Below are positions 17,609 to 25,837 of a stretch of DNA of 47,693 nt, one piece after another. The notes below the pieces were generated by a model that saw only the letters and a list, made by a program, of their open reading frames with translations, was not told the origin of the DNA and searched no databases. This DNA comes from Flavobacterium columnare NBRC 100251 = ATCC 23463 (GTDB lineage: Bacteria; Bacteroidota; Bacteroidia; Flavobacteriales; Flavobacteriaceae). Each line of letters starts with the position of its first letter. The stretch's first letter is position 1. The position numbers and the translations under genes were made by a program. The stretch spans positions 1 to 47,693 of the forward strand of contig NZ_PCMX01000063.1 in NCBI RefSeq assembly GCF_002530675.1, given 5' to 3'.

Positions 17609-18616
17609 GTGAAGATACATCAAAAATACATATCCCGCTGCATAGAATTAGCTAAAAATGGATTAGGCACTACTTATCCCAACCCCTTAGTAGGAAGTGT
17701 AATTGTACACAATGATTTGATTATAGGCGAAGGTTGGCATAAAAAATCAGGTGAAGCACATGCCGAAGTAAACGCTATAAATTCAGTACAAAACAAGGAA
17801 GTTTTATCCGAGTCTACAATATACGTCAGCCTTGAACCTTGTAGTCATTTTGGAAAAACTCCCCCATGTGCTGATTTAATTATTCAACATAAAATCCCCA
17901 AAGTAGTCATTGGTACTATGGATCCTTTTGCTAAGGTATCTGGAGCTGGTATAAAAAAACTTAAAGATGCAGGCTGTGAGGTAATTGTAGGTGTTTTAGA
18001 AAGAGAATGCCAAGAACTCAACAAACGTTTCTTTACTTTTCATCAAAAAAAACGCCCTTATATTATTTTAAAATGGGCAGAAACAGCAGATGGCTTTATA
18101 GCACCTCTCCATAAAGATATTCAAAAACCCGTATGGATCAGTAATCCATACAGTAGACAATTAACTCACAAATGGCGAACAGAAGAACAAGCTATTTTAA
18201 TAGGAACTCAAACAGCTCTTGACGACAACCCACAACTAAACGCTAGAGACTGGCAAGGAACAAATCCAATAAGAATAGTTTTGGATAAAAAAAATAAAAT
18301 TTCAAAAGAAAATCTTATATTTGATAAGTCAGCCCCAACCTTCATTCTAGACGAAATCATTTTAAACAGTAGTAAAAATTCCGTTTCGTCTATAATTGAA
18401 TGGTTACATCAACACCAAATTCAATCAATCATAATCGAAGGAGGCAGTCGTACATTACAACATTTCATAAACCATAATTACTGGGATGAAGCACGCGTTT
18501 TTAAAAGTAAGAATACACTTTTAAATGGCATTAAAGCTCCTTTTATTTCTAGTAAAAAAATAAAAAACAGTAAATTATTAAATGATGAACTTTTAATTTT
18601 TTCAAATTATGATTAA
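17609..18616 (+). CDS. ribD: Bifunctional pyrimidine deaminase/reductase RibD
   Basis: A ~335-residue riboflavin-pathway enzyme. The N-terminal zinc deaminase (residues 1-~145) has 'YPNPLVGSV', 'HAEVNAI' and 'SLEPCSHFGKTPPC' (zinc Cys pair). The C-terminal reductase (residues ~150-335) has 'ILKWAETADGFIA', 'SNPYSRQLTHKWRTEEQAILIGTQTALDDNPQL' and 'IIIEGGSRTLQHFI'. It deaminates and then reduces the pyrimidine intermediate from GTP cyclohydrolase II. Two successive GTG codons (17606, 17609) can start it; the second gives the usual 'MKIHQKY' N-terminus. The 3' end overlaps the HAD gene by 8 bp, so the two are coupled. Confidence 0.94.
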   Translation: MKIHQKYISRCIELAKNGLGTTYPNPLVGSVIVHNDLIIGEGWHKKSGEAHAEVNAINSVQNKEVLSESTIYVSLEPCSHFGKTPPCADLIIQHKIPKVVIGTMDPFAKVSGAGIKKLKDAGCEVIVGVLERECQELNKRFFTFHQKKRPYIILKWAETADGFIAPLHKDIQKPVWISNPYSRQLTHKWRTEEQAILIGTQTALDDNPQLNARDWQGTNPIRIVLDKKNKISKENLIFDKSAPTFILDEIILNSSKNSVSSIIEWLHQHQIQSIIIEGGSRTLQHFINHNYWDEARVFKSKNTLLNGIKAPFISSKKIKNSKLLNDELLIFSNYD

Positions 18617-19217
18617 CAACATTATTTTCGATTTCGGCAATGTTTTTATGAATTTGGATAAAAATGCCTCTCTAAAAGCACTTAAAAACCTAGGCCTTTC
18701 AGAATGGGACGAACATTTTGAAGAAATCAATCAGGAATTTGAGAAAGGAAAAATAACAGAAGCTCATTTTATGATTGAATTAAAAAAAAGAATACCCAAT
18801 GCCTCAATAGATGATCTACGCATTGCTTGGAATACTGCTATTGCTGATTTTCCTCTTTCTCGACTTGAGTTTTTACAAAAGTTATCCCATAAATACAAAC
18901 TCTATCTTTTGAGTAATATAGATGAAATACATATTGCTAAATTTGAACATCGTGTAGGAATGACCTTTGCTAGAGAGTTTTATCAATGTTTTGAAAAAGT
19001 GTACTTTTCATCTGAAATCGGTTTACGTAAACCTGAAAAGGAAATTTTTGAATTCATTCTAAAAAACCACGAACTAAATCCCAAACGAACTTTATTTATA
19101 GATGATGAAAAAGAAAATACGGACATAGCTTCTTCACTAGGTATGCACGTATGGCATTTAGAAATAGAGAACGAAGATATAACAAACCTACTCTCAAAAA
19201 AAGAAATCCCTCTTTAA
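18609..19217 (+). CDS. HAD family hydrolase (subfamily IA)
   Basis: 202 residues with the HAD motifs. Motif I is 'IIFDFGNVFMNLD', where the usual second Asp of DxDx(T/V) is Gly as in many YihX-like members. Motif II is 'LYLLSNIDEIH', motif III Lys is in 'GLRKPEKEIFEFIL', and motif IV is 'TLFIDDEKENTDIASSLGM'. This points to a small phosphatase of the GPH/YihX type. Its overlap with ribD raises the possibility that it is the 5-amino-6-(5-phospho-ribitylamino)uracil phosphatase of riboflavin synthesis, a step carried out by HAD proteins elsewhere; this is inference. Confidence 0.85.
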   Translation: MINNIIFDFGNVFMNLDKNASLKALKNLGLSEWDEHFEEINQEFEKGKITEAHFMIELKKRIPNASIDDLRIAWNTAIADFPLSRLEFLQKLSHKYKLYLLSNIDEIHIAKFEHRVGMTFAREFYQCFEKVYFSSEIGLRKPEKEIFEFILKNHELNPKRTLFIDDEKENTDIASSLGMHVWHLEIENEDITNLLSKKEIPL

Positions 19218-19232
19218 CTGATTTCTTTTTTA
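19198..19232 (+). terminator. Terminator overlapping the HAD stop codon
   Basis: The 12-bp stem aaaaaagaaatc/gatttctttttt starts within the last codons of the HAD gene and ends in a T-run, separating ribD-HAD from the next gene. Confidence 0.7.
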
Positions 19233-19246
19233 TTTTTAAAAACAAT

Positions 19247-19254
19247 AATTTTGT
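19247..19254 (+). promoter_or_regulatory. -7 element of the YigZ-family gene
   Basis: TAATTTTG matches TANNTTTG 16 nt before the TTG start at 19271. It follows the HAD terminator, so the gene has its own promoter, and this argues against start codons upstream of 19255. Confidence 0.5.
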
Positions 19255-19270
19255 ATTAAAATCATACCTT

Positions 19271-19879
19271 TTGCATACAGAAGATACTTACATAACACTT
19301 AAAGAGGATTCTCCTGAAGTTTTATACAAAGAAAAAAACAGTAAATTTTACGGATATGCTTTCCCCGTAAGCAACGAAGAGGAAATCAAGGCACATTTAG
19401 AACATTTAAAGAAGAAACATCATGCTGCTCGACACTGGTGCTATGCTTGGCAACTTGGCACAACTCAAAAACATTACCGCGCAAATGATGATGGCGAACC
19501 AAACAATAGCGCAGGAATGCCTATATACGGTCAAATTCAATCATTCGAACTAACCAATGTATTGGTAATTGTAGTCCGTTATTTTGGAGGCATCAAATTA
19601 GGTGTTGGCGGTTTGATTTCAGCTTATAGAGAAAGTGCTAAAATGGCTTTAGAAGCCTCTTCTTTAGTAGAAAGAACAATTGATATCCAGTATAAAGTAA
19701 ATTTTGACTATAAAAACATGAATAAAGTCATGAGGGTAATAAAAGAAAAAGAAATACATATCATTTCTCAAAAAATGGAAGAAAGTTGCGAACTCATCAT
19801 TTCAACACGACAAAAAAATGCCGATATGGTTTTTGGCATTTTTTCATCATTTTTTGAGGTAACAATAAGTGTATTTTAG
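19271..19879 (+). CDS. YigZ/IMPACT family protein (UPF0029)
   Basis: A protein of about 202 residues. The conserved UPF0029 core runs from 'VLYKEKNSKFYGYAFPV' through 'HHAARHWCYAWQLG', 'RANDDGEPNNSAGMPIYGQI', 'NVLVIVVRYFGGIKLGVGGLISAYRESA', followed by a ferredoxin-like C-terminal DUF1949-type domain. Relatives include yeast Yih1/IMPACT and bacterial YigZ; the bacterial role is unclear. The open frame extends upstream into the HAD gene, but that part lies before the terminator and -7 box. TTG at 19271 yields the family-like N-terminus 'MHTEDTYITL' and is chosen. The stop overlaps the convergent thioesterase by 4 bp. Confidence 0.88.
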   Translation: MHTEDTYITLKEDSPEVLYKEKNSKFYGYAFPVSNEEEIKAHLEHLKKKHHAARHWCYAWQLGTTQKHYRANDDGEPNNSAGMPIYGQIQSFELTNVLVIVVRYFGGIKLGVGGLISAYRESAKMALEASSLVERTIDIQYKVNFDYKNMNKVMRVIKEKEIHIISQKMEESCELIISTRQKNADMVFGIFSSFFEVTISVF

Positions 19880-20277
19880 GAAAACCTCAAAAGCCCTTCT
19901 AAATACTCAGGAGGGGGTATAGGCCTACCCGATTGGGCATCTACAAAAACCAATAAAGAGTTAGCTGTTGTTAATAACTCACCCGATTCATTGTAAATTT
20001 CATAATCAAATTCCAGCTTCACGGAGGTCTGACTTTTAAAAATAGTTCGAATGGTTAACAAATCATCATAACGCGCTGGCTTTTTATAATTCATACTTAA
20101 TGATACCAAAGGCAGCATAACCCCTTTTTCCTCCATCCATTTATACGAAACCCCCAGATTTCTAAGCCATTCCACTCTTCCCATTTCAAAATACTGTGCA
20201 TAATTACCGTGGTAAACAACCCCCATCTGATCCGTTTCTGCATAACGGACGCGTACTTGAATATCAAAAATTTTCAT
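19876..20277 (-). CDS. Acyl-CoA thioesterase, hotdog fold (YbgC/FadM type)
   Basis: 133 residues with the 4-hydroxybenzoyl-CoA thioesterase signature 'VRYAETDQMGVVYHGNYAQYFEMGRVEWLR', in which the Asp of 'ETDQMG' is catalytic. 'SLSMNYKKPARYDDLLTI' completes the hotdog domain. It probably hydrolyses short- or medium-chain acyl-CoA in the cytoplasm, possibly near the Tol-Pal/phospholipid machinery as for YbgC elsewhere. Divergent from dnaA. Confidence 0.9.
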   Translation of the reverse strand: MKIFDIQVRVRYAETDQMGVVYHGNYAQYFEMGRVEWLRNLGVSYKWMEEKGVMLPLVSLSMNYKKPARYDDLLTIRTIFKSQTSVKLEFDYEIYNESGELLTTANSLLVFVDAQSGRPIPPPEYLEGLLRFS

Positions 20278-20466
20278 ACTATTTATCTTACTTTTTTATG
20301 TTTTAGTTAAACTCAAAATTTAATTCTTACAATAAAATTTCTACAAAATCAAGACTAAAAAAATTTTTTTTAAAGAATTTTATCAACCATCTTTGCTATC
20401 CCGATTCACCCTAAATCTTGGTCTAAATTTTATCAAGTAAAACCTTAAAAATTAACACAATTAAGA

Positions 20467-21903
20467 ATGCACACAATGAACAAAACTGCGGAATCAGTAT
20501 GGGCTAACTGTCTTTTATTCATAAAAGACAATATCCAAGAGCAAGCTTATAAGACTTGGTTTGAGCCTATCAAAGCGGTAGAGCTTACTGATAGCGTGTT
20601 GTACATTCAAGTTCCTTCAAAATTCTTTTACGAATGGCTCGAAGAGCATTATGTTAAATTATTAAAGGTTGCACTACAAAAAGAACTCGGAAAAAACGCG
20701 AAGTTACTATATAAAATCAAAATGGAAAACCCTTACGGGAATAAACTTCCATTTACACAACAAATTCCAAGTGCAGACAAAGCTCCTGTAAAAACACAAG
20801 AGATTGACGTACCTGTGCAACAAAAAAATCCAGAGCTAAAAAACCCATTTATTATCCCTGGAATACGAAACATCAAAATTGATTCACAATTAAACTCGAA
20901 CTATAATTTTGATAATTTTCTTGAAGGCGATTCTAATCGTCTTGCAAGAAGTGCTGGTATGGCTGTAGCTAATAAACCAGGAGGAACTTCTTTTAACCCA
21001 TTATTAATTTTTGGAGGTGTTGGATTAGGCAAAACACACCTTTCTCACGCTATAGGTGTAGAAATAAAAGAAAAACATCCTGAAAAAACGGTTTTATATA
21101 TTTCGGCTGAAATATTCACTCAACAATATATTGACTCTGTCAAGAAAAACACTCGTAATGATTTCATCCATTTTTATCAACTGATTGATGTTTTGATTAT
21201 TGACGACGTTCAGTTCTTGTCAGGTAAAGCAGGTACACAAGATGTTTTTTTTCACATCTTTAACTACCTTCATCAGAATGGAAAACAGGTTATTTTAACC
21301 TCTGACAAAGCTCCTGTAGATATGCAAGATATTGAACAACGTTTACTATCTCGTTTCAAATGGGGATTATCCGCTGAACTTAATCAACCCGATTACGAAA
21401 CCCGCGTAGCAATTGTAAAAAGCATCTTATTCCGTGATGGTGTTGAAATGCCAGAAGACATCATAGAATACGTAGCTCGAAATATAAAATCAAACGTACG
21501 TGAATTAGAAGGGGCAATTATTTCCTTAATAGCTCAATCTTCTTTTAACAAAAAAGAAGTCACTATAGATTTAGCGAAACAGGTCGTTGAGAAATTCGTT
21601 AAAAATGTAAAAAGAGAAATATCTATTGATTATATTCAAAAAGTTGTATCTGATTATTTTCAATTAGATGTTGCTACCTTACAATCTACAACACGTAAAC
21701 GTCATGTTGTACAAGCGCGCCAATTAGCTATGTTTTTTGCTAAGAAGTATACCAAGGCCTCTTTAGCTAATATTGGCTCACAAATTGGAGATCGTGATCA
21801 TGCTACCGTGTTACACGCTTGCAAAACAGTTGATAACTTACTCACAACAGACAAGCAATTTAAAAAGTTTGTAGATGATATCAACAAAAAACTTTCTTTA
21901 TAA
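20467..21903 (+). CDS. dnaA: Chromosomal replication initiator DnaA
   Basis: 478 residues. Domain I is residues 1-90 ('AYKTWFEPIKAVEL'), the linker domain II ~90-140, and the AAA+ domain III has Walker A GGVGLGKT at 183-190, 'VLIIDDVQFLSGK' as Walker B and sensor 'RLLSRFKWGL'. Domain IV binds the DnaA box ('VVQARQLAMFFAKKYT...DHATVLHACKTVD'). It binds oriC and opens the duplex. Two Met codons three apart (20467, 20476) could start it. The stop overlaps the ATG of the phosphatase gene (TAATG). TTATCAAC-like sequences sit upstream but no dense DnaA-box cluster is seen, so oriC is not claimed here. Confidence 0.97.
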   Translation: MHTMNKTAESVWANCLLFIKDNIQEQAYKTWFEPIKAVELTDSVLYIQVPSKFFYEWLEEHYVKLLKVALQKELGKNAKLLYKIKMENPYGNKLPFTQQIPSADKAPVKTQEIDVPVQQKNPELKNPFIIPGIRNIKIDSQLNSNYNFDNFLEGDSNRLARSAGMAVANKPGGTSFNPLLIFGGVGLGKTHLSHAIGVEIKEKHPEKTVLYISAEIFTQQYIDSVKKNTRNDFIHFYQLIDVLIIDDVQFLSGKAGTQDVFFHIFNYLHQNGKQVILTSDKAPVDMQDIEQRLLSRFKWGLSAELNQPDYETRVAIVKSILFRDGVEMPEDIIEYVARNIKSNVRELEGAIISLIAQSSFNKKEVTIDLAKQVVEKFVKNVKREISIDYIQKVVSDYFQLDVATLQSTTRKRHVVQARQLAMFFAKKYTKASLANIGSQIGDRDHATVLHACKTVDNLLTTDKQFKKFVDDINKKLSL

Positions 21904-22364
21904 TGTCTAAAAAAATCTTGATGGTATGCTTGGGGAATATTTGCCGTTCCCCATTGGCTGAAGGAATACTTAAATCTAAATTACCAGACACTTACCTGAT
22001 AGATTCTGCTGGAACTGGTGGATGGCATGCTGGAGAACAACCCGATAAACGCTCTATACAAACAGCTCGAAATAAAGGAATTGACATCAGTCAACAAAGA
22101 GCTCGGAAATTTAAAAAATTAGATTTTGATTTTTTTGATTGCATTTTTGTAATGGACAACCAAAATTACAAAGACGTCATCAACCAAGCCTCTACAGAAA
22201 ATCAAAAAAATAAAGTACAATTAATCTTAGACGAAATTTTCCCTAACGAAAAAGTAGATGTTCCAGACCCTTACTACGGTGGACAAGAAGGTTTTGAACA
22301 GGTTTTTAATATGTTAGAGCAAGCTTGTCAGAGTATTGCCGATAGATTAAAAAAAAGCCTTTAA
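21903..22364 (+). CDS. Low-molecular-weight protein-tyrosine phosphatase
   Basis: 153 residues. The P-loop CLGNICRS (Cys9, Arg15) is the CX5R active site at the very N-terminus, and the general acid Asp is in 'VPDPYYGG' near residue 120. Members dephosphorylate tyrosine kinases of capsule synthesis or, in some lineages, arginine phosphate. Start codon coupled to dnaA. Downstream, a small opposite-strand gene overlaps its stop by 4 bp. Confidence 0.93.
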   Translation: MSKKILMVCLGNICRSPLAEGILKSKLPDTYLIDSAGTGGWHAGEQPDKRSIQTARNKGIDISQQRARKFKKLDFDFFDCIFVMDNQNYKDVINQASTENQKNKVQLILDEIFPNEKVDVPDPYYGGQEGFEQVFNMLEQACQSIADRLKKSL

Positions 22365-22456
22365 AAGCCCTTAAATACCATTACAAATACAAACAAAAGG
22401 ATTAAAAAACCTATTGCAATACTTCTACCTATTTCTTTTATTCTATCTTTGTCCAT
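22361..22456 (-). CDS. 31-residue single-pass membrane peptide
   Basis: Minus-strand frame ATG...TAA encoding a charged start (MDKDRIKEIGRS) followed by a compact hydrophobic helix (IAIGFLILLFVFVMVF) and ending KGF. It fills most of the otherwise empty gap between the phosphatase and the methylase genes and is antisense-adjacent to both, overlapping the phosphatase stop by 4 bp. The charge-then-helix pattern suits a small inner-membrane protein. I do not recognise a named family. Convergent packing and a clean ATG make it believable, but nothing proves expression. Confidence 0.55.
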   Translation of the reverse strand: MDKDRIKEIGRSIAIGFLILLFVFVMVFKGF

Positions 22457-22492
22457 AATAAAACACATTTTCAACAAAAGAATATAAAATCT

Positions 22493-23218
22493 ATGAAACC
22501 AGCAACTTTTCTTGGAAAATTATATCTAATACCAACAACTTTAGGCGAAATAAATCCCGAAGATGTTTTACCTTATACCGTTAAGAGGAGTATTGATTTT
22601 ATAAACCATTATATTGTTGAAAATGAAAAAACAGCTCGTCGTTTTATTAAAGCAATACATCCAGAAAAAAAACAACCTGAACTCATCATTAACATTCTAA
22701 ATAAGCATACACAAGAATCCGATCATATTGCTTTTATTCAACCTTTACTAAACGGTCAGAATATTGGACTAATGAGCGAAGCAGGATGCCCTGGCGTAGC
22801 GGATCCTGGTGCGGCTATTGTAAAACTTGCACATGAGCGAGGCATACAAGTTATCCCTCTAGTTGGACCAAGTTCCATCTTATTAGCCTTAATGGCATCG
22901 GGAATGAATGGGCAAAGTTTTGCTTTTAACGGTTATCTACCGATAGACAAAGGCGAAAAAAAACAAGCTTTAAAAGCATTTGAAAAATTATCCTTTGACA
23001 AAAAACAATCCCAATTATTTATAGAAACACCTTATAGAAATAACAAGCTATTAGAAGATTTGATTCAAATCTTACAACCCAATACTAGCTTATGTATTGC
23101 ATCTGACATTACTTTACCTACTGAATATATAAAAACCTTAACCATAAAAGAATGGAAAAAACAAAAGGTCGATTTACATAACCGACCTTCTATCTTTATT
23201 ATTCACAAATACTATTAG
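22493..23218 (+). CDS. SAM-dependent methyltransferase, tetrapyrrole methylase/RsmI-like
   Basis: 241 residues with the tetrapyrrole-methylase fold: 'GKLYLIPTTLGEINPEDVLP' at the start, then 'IGLMSEAGCPGVADPGAAIVKLAHERGIQVIPLVGPSSILLALMASGMNGQSFAFNGYLP', which is the RsmI-like core. RsmI 2'-O-methylates C1402 of 16S rRNA, but this shorter Bacteroidetes paralogue differs at its N-terminus from canonical RsmI, and its substrate is uncertain. It abuts the convergent glycosidase-like gene with no gap. Confidence 0.85.
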   Translation: MKPATFLGKLYLIPTTLGEINPEDVLPYTVKRSIDFINHYIVENEKTARRFIKAIHPEKKQPELIINILNKHTQESDHIAFIQPLLNGQNIGLMSEAGCPGVADPGAAIVKLAHERGIQVIPLVGPSSILLALMASGMNGQSFAFNGYLPIDKGEKKQALKAFEKLSFDKKQSQLFIETPYRNNKLLEDLIQILQPNTSLCIASDITLPTEYIKTLTIKEWKKQKVDLHNRPSIFIIHKYY

Positions 23219-23863
23219 TTAAAAAGTATAATGCTGGGCTTTAGCTTTTTTATTAGGTTCTACACAACTTGTGTTGTAGCCAGCAAATTTTTTTAGATAT
23301 TCTGCGATAGAAGTACCATAACCGTCTCTACATTTACGGTTTCCATTGGTCTTTAAAAATCTTTTTACAGAACCTACTCCTCCTAAATGAGCTGCTGCTA
23401 GAATCCCTGACTCAGTAATGGTAATTCCGCAAATTTCCATTCCTGAATAATTAGCAATCTCTCGACGAAGTTCCCATTTGTTTCTTGCTAAATTCGCTAG
23501 AAACGCCTTTTCTTGTAATTGTTTACTACTCAAAAAATGCGCTTGATCCTCTATTCCTAAAGCAGCAAGTGTTTCTGTTCCAAATTGATACTTTCCTAGA
23601 TAACCTAATGAATTTACTATATTGTAAATTCCTTGAGACTCTCTTACTCCTATACTTTGGGTAAAGCCAACAAAGGTCTTACCTGTAAAAGGCACATCAA
23701 AAAATTGTTGTCCTACTTCTACTTCCATGGGTACCGTACACACATCTCTTTTTTCTAAAGTATGCAACCAGGGATACATTTCCATTTTGAAAGGTCTAAA
23801 ACCTGAACTTAAAAGAACGATTGAAGCAAATAATCCAAAATAGAATATTTGTTTTTTTGTCAT
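23219..23863 (-). CDS. Exported lysozyme-like (transglycosylase-fold) protein
   Basis: 214 residues with an N-terminal signal/anchor (residues 5-21). The middle carries 'GVRESQGIYNIVNSLGYLGKYQFGTETLAALG', which resembles the Glu-Ser plus 'G-x-YQF' arrangement of lysozyme-like/SLT proteins, followed by helices and 'AAHLGGVGSVKRFL'. It probably cleaves or binds peptidoglycan in the periplasm. The catalytic Glu would be the one in RES. No LysM domain is present. Upstream is a 330-bp gap. Confidence in the fold is moderate. Confidence 0.65.
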   Translation of the reverse strand: MTKKQIFYFGLFASIVLLSSGFRPFKMEMYPWLHTLEKRDVCTVPMEVEVGQQFFDVPFTGKTFVGFTQSIGVRESQGIYNIVNSLGYLGKYQFGTETLAALGIEDQAHFLSSKQLQEKAFLANLARNKWELRREIANYSGMEICGITITESGILAAAHLGGVGSVKRFLKTNGNRKCRDGYGTSIAEYLKKFAGYNTSCVEPNKKAKAQHYTF

Positions 23864-24193
23864 AAAAATAAATTTCTTTTTAACTAAGTGTAGTAAAAAA
23901 ACGCACTACTTACACTATCATCGCCAAAAAATTAACCCGACAAATTTACAATTAAAAACAAAACACACAACAAAATAAAATGTTAACTTTTTGAATATTA
24001 ACATCAAAACCTATAAACACTAGTCTATCTTTTTTCTAGCAAGTCTTTTAAAACTTATTTTTAGATAAAATCTCCCAATCACACTCGTTGCTTTTTATAA
24101 GAATATTTTCAAATGGCACTTATTATTCTTTTTTCTATAAAAAAAGCAACCTTACTTAAGATTGCTTTTTAAAATTATATTATTCTAAAAACG
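23864..24193. other. Intergenic gap with the mltG terminator
   Basis: 330 bp of AT-rich DNA without a gene on either strand. Besides the hairpin at 24141-24170 only the upstream region of the lysozyme-like gene is present, and no consensus -7 box was obvious. Confidence 0.5.
24141..24170 (-). terminator. Terminator of mltG
   Basis: The stem aaaaagcaa/ttgcttttt with additional weak inner pairing is followed by a T-run on the minus strand, 24 bp past the mltG stop. Confidence 0.7.
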
Positions 24194-25213
24194 TTATAAT
24201 CCTAACTTATTTACCCATTCTGCATATTTTTTTGCATTTGCTTGATGTTCTTCATAGGTAACCGCAAAATCATGATATCCTTTACGATCTACACTGGCAC
24301 AAAAATAGATATAATCGTGTTTTTCGGGAGATAAAACCGCATCAACTGCTGAAATGTCTGGCATAGCAATAGGCCCTGGAGGCAATCCAACGTTTTTATA
24401 GGTGTTGTACGGTGAATTTACAAATAACATATCGCCTTTTACTCTCTTGATTACTTGATCAAAATCTTTTGTATTTTTTTTGATAGCAAAAATAATGGTT
24501 GGATCTGCTTGTAAAGGCATTTCTAGTTTTAATCGGTTTAGATAAACGCCTGCTACTCTTGGTCGTTCATCTTCTTTTACTGATTCTTTATGTACTATAG
24601 ATGCTAACGTAATAACTTGTTCTGGAGTAAGCCCAAGGGATTTTGCTTTTTTCATGCGATCTGAATTCCAGAACTTATGATACTCTTCTAACATTTTATC
24701 TCTAAATTTTTCAGCTCCAATGTTCCATTTTATTTCATAGGTATTGGGGATAAAAATCCCTAAAACATTATCTGATGTTAATCCATTTTTTTTTAGAAAA
24801 ACAGGATCTTGTATAACACGCATAAGACTCACGCTATCAGCTTCTATTTGTCCAGCTACACGAGAAACTAATTTTTCAAGAACTTCTTGATTGTTAAAAG
24901 AGAGTTCTAAAGGTGTATTATGACGTAAGGCCGTAACAATCTGAAAACTTCCCATTCCTTTTTTTAACAAGAAACGTCCTGGGAAAACATTTTGATCGTA
25001 AGAGCGTTTTTCTGCGATTAATTTAAAATTTTCTATATCATCTACCTCGGGTGTCATAATTTTAATTACTTCTTCGTAGGTAGCTCCAGTTGGAATAAAA
25101 ATATACTTTTCGCTTTCTGCAAATTGTGTATTACTTGTAAAGGCTTTGATGTAAACAAAAACGACCAACACTAGCCCCACTAGTCCTAACCCTAAAAATA
25201 CTTTTTTGTTCAA
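24194..25213 (-). CDS. mltG: Endolytic peptidoglycan transglycosylase MltG
   Basis: 339 residues: one N-terminal transmembrane helix (residues ~5-25), a LysM-like subdomain ('YIFIPTGATYEEVIKIMTPEVDD') and the YceG catalytic domain with 'VITLASIVHKESVKEDERPRVAGVYLNRLKLEMPLQADPTIIFA', whose Glu in 'HKES' is catalytic, and 'YNTYKNVGLPPGPIAMPDISAVDAVL'. It cuts nascent glycan strands and sets their length at the inner membrane. It is the last gene of dapF-GNAT-mltG on the minus strand, a conserved order in flavobacteria. Confidence 0.95.
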   Translation of the reverse strand: MNKKVFLGLGLVGLVLVVFVYIKAFTSNTQFAESEKYIFIPTGATYEEVIKIMTPEVDDIENFKLIAEKRSYDQNVFPGRFLLKKGMGSFQIVTALRHNTPLELSFNNQEVLEKLVSRVAGQIEADSVSLMRVIQDPVFLKKNGLTSDNVLGIFIPNTYEIKWNIGAEKFRDKMLEEYHKFWNSDRMKKAKSLGLTPEQVITLASIVHKESVKEDERPRVAGVYLNRLKLEMPLQADPTIIFAIKKNTKDFDQVIKRVKGDMLFVNSPYNTYKNVGLPPGPIAMPDISAVDAVLSPEKHDYIYFCASVDRKGYHDFAVTYEEHQANAKKYAEWVNKLGL

Positions 25214-25225
25214 AATAATTCGATT

Positions 25226-25759
25226 TTAATAATTTGGATTGATTAATTGAAAAAGGAGTTCGTCGTGATAGCTTCCATTTTGAAAAATCCAATCTTTTTT
25301 AACTCCTATTTTTTGGAAACCAAAATTAGTAAAAAGCTTTAAACTAGCTTCATTAGAACAACCAATATTTGCATATATTTGATGTAATTGAAGATGTGAG
25401 AATGCGTATTTGATTAATACCTGTAATGCTTCACTTCCTAATCCTTTGTTTCTATGCTTTTTATTTTGTATCACTATTCCTATTCCTGCTCTATGATTTT
25501 TAGGATCATAATCAAATAAATCAATCAATCCTACTGGTTTATACACTCCTAACTCGCATATTGCTAAACGTAATTGTTTCGCTTGGTAAATGTCTTGATC
25601 TGCGTTTTCGAGGTATTGCTTAATCAAAAAACGAGAATAAGGGGTTTGTGTGTTACTAACTTCCCATATTGATTCTTCGTTTTCGATTTTATAAATAAAT
25701 GACAAGTCTTCTGGCTCAAGTGCTCTTAGAAATATTTTTTCTCCTTTTAATGTAATCAT
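25226..25759 (-). CDS. GNAT family N-acetyltransferase (RimJ/SpeG-like)
   Basis: 177 residues from the Met that gives 'MITLKGEKIFLRALEPEDL', a standard RimJ-like start; an in-frame extension to 25798 is probably not translated. It has 'DYDPKNHRAGIGIVIQNKKHRNKGLGSEALQVLIKYAF' as the acetyl-CoA motif and 'IYANIGCSNEASLKLFTNFGFQKIGVKKDW'. The SpeG-like 'NEESIW' and 'D-x-x-AGIGI' features would fit a polyamine or ribosomal-protein acetylase, but the substrate is not determined. It lies between mltG (12 bp) and dapF (about 80 bp). Confidence 0.85.
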   Translation of the reverse strand: MITLKGEKIFLRALEPEDLSFIYKIENEESIWEVSNTQTPYSRFLIKQYLENADQDIYQAKQLRLAICELGVYKPVGLIDLFDYDPKNHRAGIGIVIQNKKHRNKGLGSEALQVLIKYAFSHLQLHQIYANIGCSNEASLKLFTNFGFQKIGVKKDWIFQNGSYHDELLFQLINPNY

Positions 25760-25837
25760 AAGTTGTTTTTTAATTTCAATGGCAATGTGATATACCAATG
25801 GTCATACTATTTCAAAGATTAACTCTTTAGCATTCAA

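Noticed and set aside
20330..20466. Possible oriC / DnaA boxes upstream of dnaA (ttatcaacc, ttatcaagt)
   Set aside because: Only two imperfect boxes and no AT-rich 13-mer array or box cluster; not enough to call an origin.
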